Below are positions 24,377-33,761 of a stretch of 64,000 nucleotides of DNA, in pieces. The first letter of the stretch is position 1. The number at the start of each line of letters is the position of its first letter. The notes under the pieces were generated by a model. That model was not told where the DNA came from. It ran no database searches and was given only the letters and a program-made list of their open reading frames with translations. Origin of the DNA: Desulfopila sp. IMCC35006. Lineage in GTDB: Bacteria; Desulfobacterota; Desulfobulbia; Desulfobulbales; Desulfocapsaceae. The position numbers were made by a program, and so were the translations under genes. The stretch is from positions 58,975 to 122,974 of the forward strand of contig NZ_SWCM01000015.1 in assembly GCF_005116645.1 (NCBI RefSeq). The letters are read 5' to 3'.

Positions 24377-26707
24377 ATGTTACATAAAGATATATTGAGC
24401 GCTATCGGTAATACGCCGCTAATACGTATTAATCGTCTGTTTCACCACGACCATGTGTCGATTTACGGCAAACTGGAGGCGACCAATCCCGGTGGCTCGG
24501 TGAAAGAACGGATAGCGCTGTCCATGATTGAGGCTGGTGAGGCCAGTGGGGGATTGACCCGGGATAAAATTGTTCTTGAAGCAACCAGCGGCAATACCGG
24601 CATTGGTCTGGCTATGGTCTGCGCCGCCAAGGGGTATCGCTGTGTTCTTGTTATGCCGGAGTCGGCCAGTATAGAGCGCCGTAAAATAATGCAGGCCTAT
24701 GGTGCCGAAATTCTGTTGACGCCGGCCAACAGGGCAACCGATGGAGCCATTGAAAAGTCCTATGCGATGGTTCGGGAATTTCCCGACCGATATTTTCTGA
24801 CCGACCAGTACAATAATGAAGCAAACTGGCGGGCCCATTACGACCACACCGCCCCTGAGATCTGGCAGCAGACCGATGGCAGGGTTACCCATGTGGTGGC
24901 GACTCTCGGGACCTCAGGTACCATCATGGGGCTGTGTGCCTGGTTTCATGAATGTCAGCCCCAGGTCAAGGTGATTGCCGTTGAGCCCCATCTGGACCAT
25001 AAAATCCAGGGGCTGAAAAATATGAAAGAGTCCTATAAGCCTGGGATTTTTGACAAATCTGTGCCCGATGAGATAGTTCCCATTGAAGATGAAGCTGCCT
25101 TCAGCATGGCCCGAAAACTCGCCAGCGAGGAAGGGATGCTGGTGGGAATGAGCAGCGGTGGCGCCATGGCCGCCGCCATCGAATATGCAGAACGGCTGGA
25201 GCGCGGCACGGTCGTTGTTATTTTGCCGGATGGGGGCGAGCGTTATCTCAGCACACCGCTTTTTACCCCTGCTAAAAAAGCGGACGGTAAAAAGAAACTG
25301 CGTTTTTTCAATACAATGTCCAAGAGAAAAGAGGATTTTGTGCCCCAGAAAGAGGGCCATGTCACTTTCTACTCCTGTGGGCCGACGGCCTATGAATTGG
25401 CCAATCTCTCGCTATGCCGCCGGTTTCTAGTTTCGGATCTCATTACCCGCACCCTTGAGTCGAAGGGCCTGCAGGTTGATGCGTATATGAACTTTACCGA
25501 TATAGATGATAATACTATTGCCGGGGCGGAAAAAGCAGAGAAACAGTTAAAGGATTTTACCGGAGAATACATTGCCGGCTTTATGGAGGATATGGACACC
25601 CTTGGTGTAAAGAGGGCTAAAGGCTATCCCATGGCCTCTGAGAATGTGTCCGATATGATTGAGATCGCCCATGAGCTGATCCATAAAGGGTACGCTTATG
25701 AAAAACACGGTTCAATCTATTTTGATATTTCCAAATTTAAAAAATACGGCCGCCTTTCTGGGATTGACTTAAGCAAGATCCAGCTCGGCAAAACAGTCGA
25801 TCTGGATAACTATGAAAAGGATAATCCGCGGGACTTTACTCTGCTCAAGCGATCCACCCTGGCAGAGCTGAAAAAGGGCATCTTTTTCGAGACGGATTGG
25901 GGCAATGTCCGTCCCGGTTGGCATGTGGAATGCTCGGCAATGGCTACCAGGAACCTGGGGCCGACTATGGATATTCATACCTCAAGCCGAAACCTCATCT
26001 TTCCGCACCACGAAAATGAGATTGCCATTGCCGAAGCGCTCACCGGGAAGCCATTGGCCAATTACTGGCTGCATTCAGAGCTGGTGCTGGTTGATGGCAA
26101 GAATATGTCCGCCGAGGCCGGCAATAATGTGACGCTCAAAGAACTGCTGCAGCGTGGCTATACCGGGCGCGAGGTTCGGTTTATGATGCTTTCCGTGCAC
26201 TATCGGATGCCGCTGAATTTTTCGTATAAACGCCTGGATAATGTCCGCACTGCCCTGCGCCGGCTCGATGAATTCACCTGCAAGCTGAACTGTCTGCCTT
26301 CAGGCAGGCCGCATCCCGAGGTAACCGCCTTTGTCTCGGCAATGGAACAGCAGTTTTTTGAAGCGATGGATGACGACCTGAATGTTTCAAAAGGGATGGG
26401 CGCAATCTATCGCTTCATTAAAAAAGTGTACCCGATCCTCCAGGTAAACCATCTTGACCAGGATCAGAAAACCTATATTCTGAAAAGCCTCGAAAAACTC
26501 AACCAGATCCTTGATGTCTTTCGCCTGCAGGGCTGTCCTCTTGCCCCTGATGTGAACGCTCTTATTCAGCGTCGTGAGCAGGCCAGGCTGCAAAAAGACT
26601 GGAAGGCCGCCGATGCGGCCCGAGAAGAGCTTGTCAGAAAAGGCATTGTCGTCATTGACACGGAGAACGGGCCGGTCTGGAAAAGAACACGCGACGGAGA
26701 GCAGTGA
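24377..26707 (+). CDS. Cysteine synthase / CysRS-like fusion with altered synthetase motifs
   Basis: 776 residues in two parts. Residues 1-300 are an O-acetylserine sulfhydrylase-type PLP enzyme: NPGGSVKERIA with Lys43 for PLP, ATSGNTGIGLA and a GTSGTIMG phosphate loop. Residues ~309-776 align along the whole length of cysteinyl-tRNA synthetase: SCGPTAYE, FTDIDDNTI, GWHVECSAM and FPHHENEIA keep the zinc/cysteine-binding Cys, Cys, His, Glu. The class I signatures are gone: HIGH is NLSL (about 340), KMSKS is NMSAE (about 576), and GGGSD is TSSRN. The C-terminal helical domain and final basic tail are present. So tRNA charging is doubtful; it may activate or bind cysteine made by the first domain, or be an alternative synthetase (inference). 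No frame break is seen. Confidence 0.9.
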   Translation: MLHKDILSAIGNTPLIRINRLFHHDHVSIYGKLEATNPGGSVKERIALSMIEAGEASGGLTRDKIVLEATSGNTGIGLAMVCAAKGYRCVLVMPESASIERRKIMQAYGAEILLTPANRATDGAIEKSYAMVREFPDRYFLTDQYNNEANWRAHYDHTAPEIWQQTDGRVTHVVATLGTSGTIMGLCAWFHECQPQVKVIAVEPHLDHKIQGLKNMKESYKPGIFDKSVPDEIVPIEDEAAFSMARKLASEEGMLVGMSSGGAMAAAIEYAERLERGTVVVILPDGGERYLSTPLFTPAKKADGKKKLRFFNTMSKRKEDFVPQKEGHVTFYSCGPTAYELANLSLCRRFLVSDLITRTLESKGLQVDAYMNFTDIDDNTIAGAEKAEKQLKDFTGEYIAGFMEDMDTLGVKRAKGYPMASENVSDMIEIAHELIHKGYAYEKHGSIYFDISKFKKYGRLSGIDLSKIQLGKTVDLDNYEKDNPRDFTLLKRSTLAELKKGIFFETDWGNVRPGWHVECSAMATRNLGPTMDIHTSSRNLIFPHHENEIAIAEALTGKPLANYWLHSELVLVDGKNMSAEAGNNVTLKELLQRGYTGREVRFMMLSVHYRMPLNFSYKRLDNVRTALRRLDEFTCKLNCLPSGRPHPEVTAFVSAMEQQFFEAMDDDLNVSKGMGAIYRFIKKVYPILQVNHLDQDQKTYILKSLEKLNQILDVFRLQGCPLAPDVNALIQRREQARLQKDWKAADAAREELVRKGIVVIDTENGPVWKRTRDGEQ

Positions 26708-26746
26708 TATGTTTGAAAATACTTTTTGCCGACACGCACTAACATA

Positions 26747-27691
26747 ATGTTGACAGTTTATACCCGTGAAGGGCGCAGGCTGGAACTCTCAGAAGATTCA
26801 ATCCTGGAAAATATTGAGAATGTCGTCTGGGTTGATCTGACAAATCCTGCTCCTGCCGAGATTAAAAAGGTAGAGCAGTTCAGTGATCTGGCTTTACCTA
26901 ATATCAAGGAAACAGAAGAGATTGAGGCCAGTTCGCATTATGAGGTGTATCCCGATGGCCTGCAGGTAAACTGCTCGTTTCTTCATCAGGTAAGCGGTAA
27001 TTTTTCTATTACCAATGTGGCTTTTCTCTTCAACAAAAAATGCCTTATCAGTCTTTGCGCGCGTGAAGTTCCCATTGTCAGCCGTCTTCAGGCGCGTGCT
27101 CAAGTAAACAGCGAGTTGATTCTTGATCCCCTGACAACTATCATCGCGCTCATTGAGGACAAAGTTGAAAAGCTGGCGGATTTATCAGAAGAAGCACATT
27201 TAGCGATAGAAAAAATAAGTCGACAGATATTTAATCGGCAGAATGTGATTCAGGAGGAAATTATCGACAACCTGTCCCGACAGGATGACTTGAACGGGAA
27301 AATCCGCTTATGCCTTATGGATGGGCAGCGTGACCTGAATTTTCTGCTTCGCCGAGGGCGATTGCTCGATGAAAATATCCATATCACCAATGATATCCTC
27401 GAAGATATCAAAACCTTGCTGTCCCACAACACCTTTCTCTCTGAAAGGCTGGATTTTCTCCTCAATGCGGCCTTGGGGTTCATCAACATCGAACAAAACA
27501 AAATCATCAAAATATTCTCGATTGCAGCCGTTGTCTTTATGCCGCCAACCGTTATCGCCAGTATCTTTGGCATGAACTTTAAGTTTATGCCGGAGTTGTC
27601 GTGGTCATGGGGCTATCCTCTGGCCCTGCTGTCCATGGTCGCTGCCGGGCTTGCTCCTTATGTCTATTTCAAGAATAAGGGCTGGTTGTGA
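26747..27691 (+). CDS. corA: CorA family divalent cation transporter
   Basis: Pentameric Mg2+/Co2+ channel of the inner membrane. From ATG 26747 (MLTVYTREGRRLELSED) it has 314 residues. The long N-terminal cytoplasmic domain is acidic and helical. Two membrane helices close the C-terminus: IFSIAAVVFMPPTVIASIFG, the signature GMNFKFMPEL (GMN selectivity motif) and YPLALLSMVAAGLAPYVYF, ending KNKGWL as in the family. The ribosome site is weak. A degraded copy of the preceding gene's 3' end lies after corA, so corA or the following island may have been inserted here. Confidence 0.9.
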   Translation: MLTVYTREGRRLELSEDSILENIENVVWVDLTNPAPAEIKKVEQFSDLALPNIKETEEIEASSHYEVYPDGLQVNCSFLHQVSGNFSITNVAFLFNKKCLISLCAREVPIVSRLQARAQVNSELILDPLTTIIALIEDKVEKLADLSEEAHLAIEKISRQIFNRQNVIQEEIIDNLSRQDDLNGKIRLCLMDGQRDLNFLLRRGRLLDENIHITNDILEDIKTLLSHNTFLSERLDFLLNAALGFINIEQNKIIKIFSIAAVVFMPPTVIASIFGMNFKFMPELSWSWGYPLALLSMVAAGLAPYVYFKNKGWL

Positions 27692-27762
27692 CCGCCGCCT
27701 GAGTCCACCGATGTGGCAAAAGCGTTACTTTCCTGAAAAAAGATTGAAGTCATCAATACGGT

Positions 27763-27968
<206 letters not shown>

Positions 27969-27979
27969 TCGATATAATT

Positions 27980-28014
27980 AAGGACCTATGGCTCTTTTGC
28001 TGTAGGTCCTTTTT
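27980..28014 (+). terminator. Intrinsic terminator after pseudo-tRNA
   Basis: AAGGACCTA, 14-base loop, TAGGTCCTT followed by TTT. It also faces the convergent lipoprotein gene. Confidence 0.8.
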
Positions 28015-28056
28015 GCGTTTCCGTCGAGGTCTGGTCTTTTGGGGGACGATATGCGA

Positions 28057-28536
28057 CTATTTCAGAGCAAGTTCATTATTAACAGCATCAAAGAAATCTT
28101 TTCGAAGAGCGTTTTCTTTTTCTGAGAATTGTAAATTTTGCCCACCCATTGTTAAATTTGATTCTTTATTAAATCGGGCATTAAGAGTTAACGAGGATTT
28201 TGCGATTTTAATAAATAACTTAGCGGAGTATATTGCACCCATAAAACCAGAATCTCTTTGTCCTGATAGTGGTTGTGGTTCTGTTTTGATAGTTCCCGTT
28301 GATGGATTTTCTTCATAAATATATCCTTGTTGGTCCAAGACACTGAGGACAGCATTCCTAAGTTTCGACTCATTAACTGAAAATGTTTTTGTTGCTGGTA
28401 TGTCTTCCTCTATTCCACCGGATGGTTTAGCCGTATTCGTCAATTCACTTTTTACATAATTGATATCGCTACAACCAAAAACTAATATGCTAAAAAAAAT
28501 GAGCATTATATAAGCAATAATGTGTTTATTTCGCAT
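28057..28536 (-). CDS. Putative lipoprotein
   Basis: 159 residues, starting MRNKHIIAYIMLIFFSILVFGCS: a signal peptide with lipobox LVFGC, so it should be lipid-anchored after cleavage before Cys22. The rest is soluble, with two possible alpha/beta repeats (SKLRNAVLSVLDQQGYIYEE). I do not recognise the family. Ribosome site GAGGAAT. It is AT-rich relative to neighbouring genes and lies inside the tRNA-flanked island between the two 173-bp repeats, consistent with acquired cargo. Confidence 0.75.
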   Translation of the reverse strand: MRNKHIIAYIMLIFFSILVFGCSDINYVKSELTNTAKPSGGIEEDIPATKTFSVNESKLRNAVLSVLDQQGYIYEENPSTGTIKTEPQPLSGQRDSGFMGAIYSAKLFIKIAKSSLTLNARFNKESNLTMGGQNLQFSEKENALRKDFFDAVNNELALK

Positions 28537-28770
28537 AACTATTCCTCAAAAAAATTATTCAGTCCGGTAATTATTTTTCATCAATAGTCAGTATGGCATC
28601 TATACTATTGACGACCGACATCAATCTGACTTCGACAACTAGCTAAAAGCCCAATGGATGTGTTACCACAGAGTGATAGTAATAAACACGCAAATTCAAC
28701 CACCTGCAAATAATACCAATAAATTTTTGTAGCCGCAAATGGTTTCTGTCTAAATAAAAGAGTCATGGGC

Positions 28771-28982
<212 letters not shown>

Positions 28983-28985
28983 CCA

Positions 28986-29020
28986 AAAAGGGATTGCGGG
29001 TTTTGCTTGCAATCTCTTTT
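28986..29020 (+). terminator. Terminator after tRNA-Arg
   Basis: AAAGGGATTGC, 11-base loop, GCAATCTCTTTT. Directly follows the tRNA. Confidence 0.8.
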
Positions 29021-29053
29021 CTTGTTTAATTTGTCCACGTTTTTATTTAATGA

Positions 29054-29305
29054 CCATATAGTCCTTCGGTTTCAAGGTCGCTCCGCATAGTAGCGAAGAA
29101 GCGTGTCTATCATCACCTGCTGCGACATTCGTTCGGCACGGCGGCGACAGTTGCCGGGCATGACCTGTCTGCCCTGCAATCGATAATGGGGCACAGCTCA
29201 CCGAACACTACCGGAATTTACCAGCTTATGGCCGGTGAGTATTTGCGGGTACAGGGGCGAAAGTTGAATGATAAGGTCATGCAAGAAATGGAGGATAAGG
29301 AGTAA
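29054..29305 (+). pseudogene. Tyrosine recombinase C-terminal remnant (A)
   Basis: A frame with no start codon of its own gives a tyrosine-recombinase end: VYHHLLRHSFGTAATVAG (H-x-L-R-H box) then LSALQSIMGHSSPNTTGIYQ (LGHS box and catalytic Tyr). It ends EMEDKE before TAA 29303-29305. The preceding in-frame TGA is at 29051. All N-terminal domains are missing, so it cannot be active. It lies next to the tRNA-Arg attachment site, as integrases usually do. Confidence 0.85.
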
Positions 29306-29457
29306 TTATCAATTTCCTGTTATTTTGCCAATAAGGAATGGTATAAGGTTAGAGATGAACGAACATTGCTGAAAGTACTTTGTCAATGATTTTGACCTTA
29401 TGTAGATATCAGGAAACTAGACAATTTTGTCTAGAACCGATTAATATAATTAAAAAA

Positions 29458-30144
29458 ATGAATATTATTTATAATATCGGATGGGTGGCATCCCTCGGTA
29501 TATCTGTTTTTGCAGGATTCAATGATCGCCTGGTTTTGGCTATTTTCTATCTTTTCGCATCTATAGTTTTCCTCTTCTTAGCAAACCTTAAGTACATCCT
29601 AAAAGACAAAAAACAAGACCAGGTGGCAAATGATGTTTTGGCGATTGAACAATCGATTCAAAAAGCTGAGGCTGCAATTGTTGCAATGCAGAGTCTCGCT
29701 AAATTGATTTCAAGAGCAGCCCTGTCTTTGATTAAGAGAAGCGGACGTATGGAAGGCTATCCAGAAGAAGAACAGGAGGCGCTGAAAGAGTCTTTTCTAA
29801 GCTTGTTGAATGGTCTGAATTTGTCGGAGCGAGACAGAGAAGAAGTACTTGAAGAATATAATAGATTCATAGAAATTGATTACGTCTATTTATTGCTGGA
29901 AAGCCATATTCCTATAAGGTGGCCGAGAGAAGAATTACACAAAAGAAGAGATATGCTTTCCGAAGTAAATTCAAATCGTCCTTCTCCAGAACGGATTGAG
30001 GAATTATTAATAAGAAACGGATCGTTATCAAGTAATCACAAAGAAATTTTGGAAGATTACAAATATTTTCGTAAATATAAGAAATATCGTCGTCCGGAAA
30101 TAATCTCAAATTATAAAGAGTTGAGAAAAACAATGAATCTATAA
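29458..30144 (+). CDS. Unknown membrane-anchored protein
   Basis: From ATG 29458 (MNIIYNIGWVASLG) 228 residues. Two close hydrophobic segments (about 3-18 and 24-42: VLAIFYLFASIVFLFLANL) are followed by a charged, largely helical cytoplasmic region (KKQDQVANDVLAIEQSIQKAEAA, then EEEQEALKESFLSLLNGL) and a basic Tyr/Lys-rich end. Earlier starts (TTG 29380, ATG 29386) are open but no start has a good ribosome site. I do not recognise the family. AT-rich island cargo. Confidence 0.6.
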   Translation: MNIIYNIGWVASLGISVFAGFNDRLVLAIFYLFASIVFLFLANLKYILKDKKQDQVANDVLAIEQSIQKAEAAIVAMQSLAKLISRAALSLIKRSGRMEGYPEEEQEALKESFLSLLNGLNLSERDREEVLEEYNRFIEIDYVYLLLESHIPIRWPREELHKRRDMLSEVNSNRPSPERIEELLIRNGSLSSNHKEILEDYKYFRKYKKYRRPEIISNYKELRKTMNL

Positions 30145-30397
30145 CGAACTATGATCTTATCTGGGTGGGGGTATGCGGGGCACTCCCTGAGCATCTTCGA
30201 GAAAATCTGGAGGCTTCGCTTGGTATAGAATTTTTATAAACGCTTTAGATGGATGCCTTGTAAAGTGGGATAATGCCACACATGAGATACAAAAAGCGTG
30301 ACATATTTCCTGCTTATTTTGCTATTGGGTTTTGTTTTATGATACAACCTTACGGTAGCTTTTTTGTTAAAATCAAACCCACTGCAAGCTGAAAACG
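30145..30397. other. Intergenic stretch in island
   Basis: About 250 bases without a supported gene; probably the promoter region of the PilZ gene at 30398. The short stretches resembling coding sequence have no start. Confidence 0.4.
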
Positions 30398-31312
30398 ATG
30401 GATCAAAACAAACTTCTCACCAAACTCAATAATTTTTTTCCTCATAGCAATTATACAGTTGAAAACTTTGAACAAGCTGTAAAAAATGATGAACTCGAGA
30501 TAGATAAAGAGTCCTTTTCCAATACGTTGAAAGGTGCTTTGTTGGATGAAAGTATTGTCGAGGTAAAATTACAAGGCCTGGACAAAGTCTTTTTTTGTCG
30601 GATTCTCGATAATCCTCATGATACCAACAGAGTAGATAGTGATGCTGATCCGAACGCAAAAGATTCTGAATACGAAAAAGGTGCTTATCTTGATACTCAC
30701 GACTGCTTGATAATAACTCCTCTTGAACCAAGTATGGGAAATTACTTGATAACCTCATTTTCTGAACCGAAGATGCAGGTTTTGTTGAGAGTTCTTGCGT
30801 ATGGCAACGCTTTTGAATTATGTTGTTTTTTTGAGGGGCGAGCGCTTCTCGGCGATATGCCTGTTCTTAAACTGACCTTTCCTTTCGTTCGAAAAAAAAT
30901 ACCCGGCGCTAGAGAGTTCAGAGCAAAGGTCCCGACGGATATGGAATTCATGGTCACGGTAGAAAGGCCAAGACTAAAGCCCATTTTGACATCGCCTTTA
31001 AATATTAGTCTCAAAGGGATGTCCCTCTTGGATCCCATGGGGTGGCGTACGAATCTAAAAGTTGGCGATAAGGTGATGTGCGATTTAGAAATTCCGAAAG
31101 AGAAGCCTGTTTTAATCGAAGCATCTGTAATTCATGTCACAAGACTCAGGAACGTGAAAGGGGTTCAGCACTGTTTTGGGGTACAGTTTAATTTTACTAA
31201 ACCGGAAACAAAATCCTCGATAGAGAAAATTGTGAGTTTAGTGCAGAGAAGGCATTTGCGAGAATTATCAGAAATAGAACAAAGATTCGGCGTTTTTTAT
31301 GACAATAAGTAA
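30398..31312 (+). CDS. PilZ domain protein, YcgR-like layout
   Basis: 304 residues. The N-terminal ~165 residues form an uncharacterised domain, with a beta-rich part around LIITPLEPSMGNYLI and MQVLLRVLAYGNAFELCCFFEGR, like the YcgR-N split barrel. A C-terminal PilZ domain follows: REFRAKVPTDMEF at the R-containing arm, SPLNISLKGMSLLDP as the D/N-x-S-x-x-G core, and CFGVQFNF as the closing strand. A cyclic di-GMP effector acting on motility or surface functions is the family expectation. It is inside the tRNA-Arg island. Confidence 0.8.
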   Translation: MDQNKLLTKLNNFFPHSNYTVENFEQAVKNDELEIDKESFSNTLKGALLDESIVEVKLQGLDKVFFCRILDNPHDTNRVDSDADPNAKDSEYEKGAYLDTHDCLIITPLEPSMGNYLITSFSEPKMQVLLRVLAYGNAFELCCFFEGRALLGDMPVLKLTFPFVRKKIPGAREFRAKVPTDMEFMVTVERPRLKPILTSPLNISLKGMSLLDPMGWRTNLKVGDKVMCDLEIPKEKPVLIEASVIHVTRLRNVKGVQHCFGVQFNFTKPETKSSIEKIVSLVQRRHLRELSEIEQRFGVFYDNK

Positions 31313-31339
31313 GGCAAAGGTAGCCCGGAACATCTGGAA

Positions 31340-31441
31340 TACTTCCTGGAAATTTCCAACATATGGCTGGTTAATGTTTGCTGGCCCATGGGTGAAAATT
31401 GAATAATAAGATCATGCAGGAAAGAGAGGATACGGAGTGGT
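31340..31441 (+). pseudogene. Tyrosine recombinase 3'-end remnant (B)
   Basis: About 100 bases align by eye with the last 100 bases of remnant A (CCTGGAAATTTCC against ACCGGAATTTACC; AATAATAAGATCATGCAGG against AATGATAAGGTCATGCAAG; GAGGATACGGAG against GAGGATAAGGAG). The frame is broken by stops. It ends 26 bases before the attR-like tRNA fragment, a normal distance for an integrase stop. Confidence 0.7.
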
Positions 31442-31467
31442 TATATAAACATCACTTGCCAACTTTC

Positions 31468-31510
31468 AATCCGTAGGTCGCAGGTTCGAATCCTGCCTGG
31501 CGTACCAATA
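31468..31510 (+). repeat. attR-like core (tRNA-Arg 3' half)
   Basis: Exact 43-base copy of 28940-28982, without a 5' tRNA half. It marks the far end of the integrated segment. Confidence 0.85.
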
Positions 31511-31512
31511 AA

Positions 31513-31552
31513 AACAGCCACTTAGACTAAAAGTCTGAGTGGCTGTTCTTTT
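31513..31552 (+). terminator. Terminator after the attR-like fragment
   Basis: AACAGCCACTTAGAC, TAAAA loop, GTCTGAGTGGCTGTT then CTTTT: 15-bp stem with one G-U pair. Probably the original terminator of tRNA-Arg before integration. Confidence 0.88.
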
Positions 31553-31784
31553 GGTATCAGGAATTGGTCGGCAAATATGGCGGTTTTATGTGGTGATGAA
31601 ATCAGGAGAAGCCAGTGCCTGATCGGGCGTTCGTAACACCCTGTCGCGAAAAGCATTTATGAAATAACTGTTGTGGTCAGTATAAAAACCAGATAAGTTC
31701 GGACATGTCTAGAGCTAACTTGTCCAAACAGGCAATAGTTTATTTTTCGGATGCCCCCCTGGTTGCATAATTTTTTCTATCTCC

Positions 31785-32546
31785 ATGAATAAACAATTGC
31801 AATATCTGCTTCCTCGAATTGTTTCCTTTGTTTTTGAAAAGCTGCGCCAAGCCAGTACCGACCTGTTGCCCATTGCCCTGGTGATCGCTTTTTTTCAACT
31901 TGTTGTGATCCGTCGCCCGTTGCCCAATCTTCCCGATATTATTATTGGCACTGGGCTCGTCATCGTCGGGCTGAGCATGTTTATTCAGGGATTGCAGATG
32001 GCCCTCTTCCCCTTGGGCGAAAACATGGCGGAATCCCTTACCCGCAAAGGGAGCCTCTTTTGGCTGATGGCATTTTCATTTGCGCTTGGTTTCTCAACGA
32101 CGATAGCCGAACCCGCACTCATTGCAATTTCTGCTGAAGCTGCGGATATTGCCATCCAGGGCGGGCTTTTGGCTAACGACCCGAAAGTAGCTGCGTCCTA
32201 CGCTCTCGGCCTCAGGCTTACGGTTGCATCGTCAGTGGGATTTGCAATCCTTCTGGGGGTTCTTCGCATACTCAAGAACTGGTCCCTGCCTATGCTCATA
32301 ATCGGCGGGTATGTTGCGGTCATGCTCATCACCATTGTCGCTCCAGAAGAGATTATCGGAATTGCTTACGATGCTGGCGGAGTAACAACCTCGACGATAA
32401 CTGTACCACTTGTTACGGCACTGGGAGTAGGTCTTGCAACGATTATTAGAGGTCGTAATCCCCTGATCGACGGATTCGGGCTGATTGCCTTCGCTTCGCT
32501 TCTGCCAATGATATTTGTCATGGGCTATGGCCTTGTCGTCTTTTAA
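31785..32546 (+). CDS. DUF1538 membrane protein (first of pair)
   Basis: 253-residue inner-membrane protein with about seven hydrophobic segments. Family features are LLPIALVIAFFQLVVIRRPLP, FPLGENMAESL, the signature ALGFSTTIAEPALIAISAEA and GGVTTSTITVPLVTALGVGL near the end, then NPLIDGFGLIAFASLLPM. The same two signatures recur in the next gene, so the pair probably forms a heteromeric pore or transporter. The substrate is unknown. It heads a tight four-gene unit with a PII-like and a CBS protein. Confidence 0.88.
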   Translation: MNKQLQYLLPRIVSFVFEKLRQASTDLLPIALVIAFFQLVVIRRPLPNLPDIIIGTGLVIVGLSMFIQGLQMALFPLGENMAESLTRKGSLFWLMAFSFALGFSTTIAEPALIAISAEAADIAIQGGLLANDPKVAASYALGLRLTVASSVGFAILLGVLRILKNWSLPMLIIGGYVAVMLITIVAPEEIIGIAYDAGGVTTSTITVPLVTALGVGLATIIRGRNPLIDGFGLIAFASLLPMIFVMGYGLVVF

Positions 32547-32558
32547 TACCTTGATAAT

Positions 32559-33347
32559 ATGATGGATTTAATTAATTCTTTCACAACAACCCTGCTCCTC
32601 ACGTGTCGGGACGTCATACCGATTGTGCTGTTGTTCGGTCTTTTTCAACTGCTCATTGTGCGTCAGCCAATTCCAAATTTCAAACGTATTCTGGTTGGGG
32701 CAATCTATGTGCTGCTGGGGCTCACACTTTTTCTTCTTGGGCTTGAAAAAGCGCTCTTTCCGCTTGGAAAAATCATGGCGGCACAACTTTCCGATCCTGT
32801 CTTTCTTCAGGGGAGCAAAGATACCGTTGATCTTCTGGATTGGACGAATTACGGATGGGTATACCTCTTCGCGGCGATGATTGGCTTTGCCACGACCATT
32901 GCCGAGCCGTCCCTTATTGCCGTTGCCTATAAAGCCAAAGAGGTATCCGGAGGCACCATTAACGACTGGGGGCTGAGGATTACCGTCGCCATCGGTGTGT
33001 CCATCGGAATAAGTCTTGGCACCTTTCGAATCGTTACCGGTACCCCCTTATATATTTATATCATGGCAGGCTATGTAATCGTGATCATCCAGACCATTTT
33101 CGCTCCCAAAGTACTGACAGCTCTGGCCTACGACTCGGGTGGCGTTACCACTTCCACTGTGACAGTGCCAATCGTTGCCGCTCTCGGTCTCGGCCTTTCC
33201 GCTGCAGTTCCTGGACGGAATCCTGCTATAGACGGTTTTGGATTGATTGCCTTCGCCAGCCTGTTTCCGATTATCACCGTTCTTGGATATGCGCAATATG
33301 CTCACTGGGCGGCTACGCGGCCAATGAAAAAGCAGAGAGGAGAATAA
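32559..33347 (+). CDS. DUF1538 membrane protein (second of pair)
   Basis: 262 residues, paralogous to 31785 (VIPIVLLFGLFQLLIVRQPIP, MIGFATTIAEPSLIAVAYKA, SGGVTTSTVTVPIVAALGLGL, NPAIDGFGLIAFASLFP). It begins 12 bases after the first and ends one base before the PII-like gene. The two TTIAEP and GGVTTST motifs with small and hydroxyl residues in helices are likely the permeation path (inference). Confidence 0.88.
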   Translation: MMDLINSFTTTLLLTCRDVIPIVLLFGLFQLLIVRQPIPNFKRILVGAIYVLLGLTLFLLGLEKALFPLGKIMAAQLSDPVFLQGSKDTVDLLDWTNYGWVYLFAAMIGFATTIAEPSLIAVAYKAKEVSGGTINDWGLRITVAIGVSIGISLGTFRIVTGTPLYIYIMAGYVIVIIQTIFAPKVLTALAYDSGGVTTSTVTVPIVAALGLGLSAAVPGRNPAIDGFGLIAFASLFPIITVLGYAQYAHWAATRPMKKQRGE

Positions 33348-33348
33348 T

Positions 33349-33696
33349 ATGAAATTCAAAGTTATCCTGGCGTCCGTAAAAGCCGATATTACCGACAAAG
33401 TTGTTGATGCCGCAAAAAGCTCGGGGGCCACCGGTGCTACTATTATTCCTGCCCGGGGTACGGGTATCCGAGAGGCGAAAACTTTCTTTGGGTTGTCGCT
33501 TGAGGCACAAACCGATATCATTATGTTTCTGCTGGAAGAGCACATAGCTCCCATTGTGCTTGAGGCAATTGCCAAGGCCGGAAAATTTGACCAGCCGGGA
33601 ACTGGTATCGCCTTTATGATAGGCGTCGAAAATGTCGTCGGCCTTGAAAGTCAGATCGAACGGTTCAAACAGGAGGTTCGGGATCAGTATTTTTAG
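33349..33696 (+). CDS. PII-like regulatory protein
   Basis: 115 residues with the ferredoxin-like PII fold: begins MKFKVILASVKADITDKVVDAA, with GATGATIIPARGTG, then a shortened T-loop REAKTFFGLSLEAQTDIIMF, and closes GTGIAFMIGVENVVGL. It lacks the uridylylated Tyr and the standard T-loop of GlnB at 14149, so it belongs to the PII-like group paired with transporters. It probably binds a nucleotide or metabolite and gates the DUF1538 proteins (inference from gene order). Confidence 0.88.
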   Translation: MKFKVILASVKADITDKVVDAAKSSGATGATIIPARGTGIREAKTFFGLSLEAQTDIIMFLLEEHIAPIVLEAIAKAGKFDQPGTGIAFMIGVENVVGLESQIERFKQEVRDQYF

Positions 33697-33761
33697 AAAT
33701 ATTACTCTACAAACGGGATCTTTTGCCGAATATGATCAACAGCATAAAAAGGAGTCAGGGA

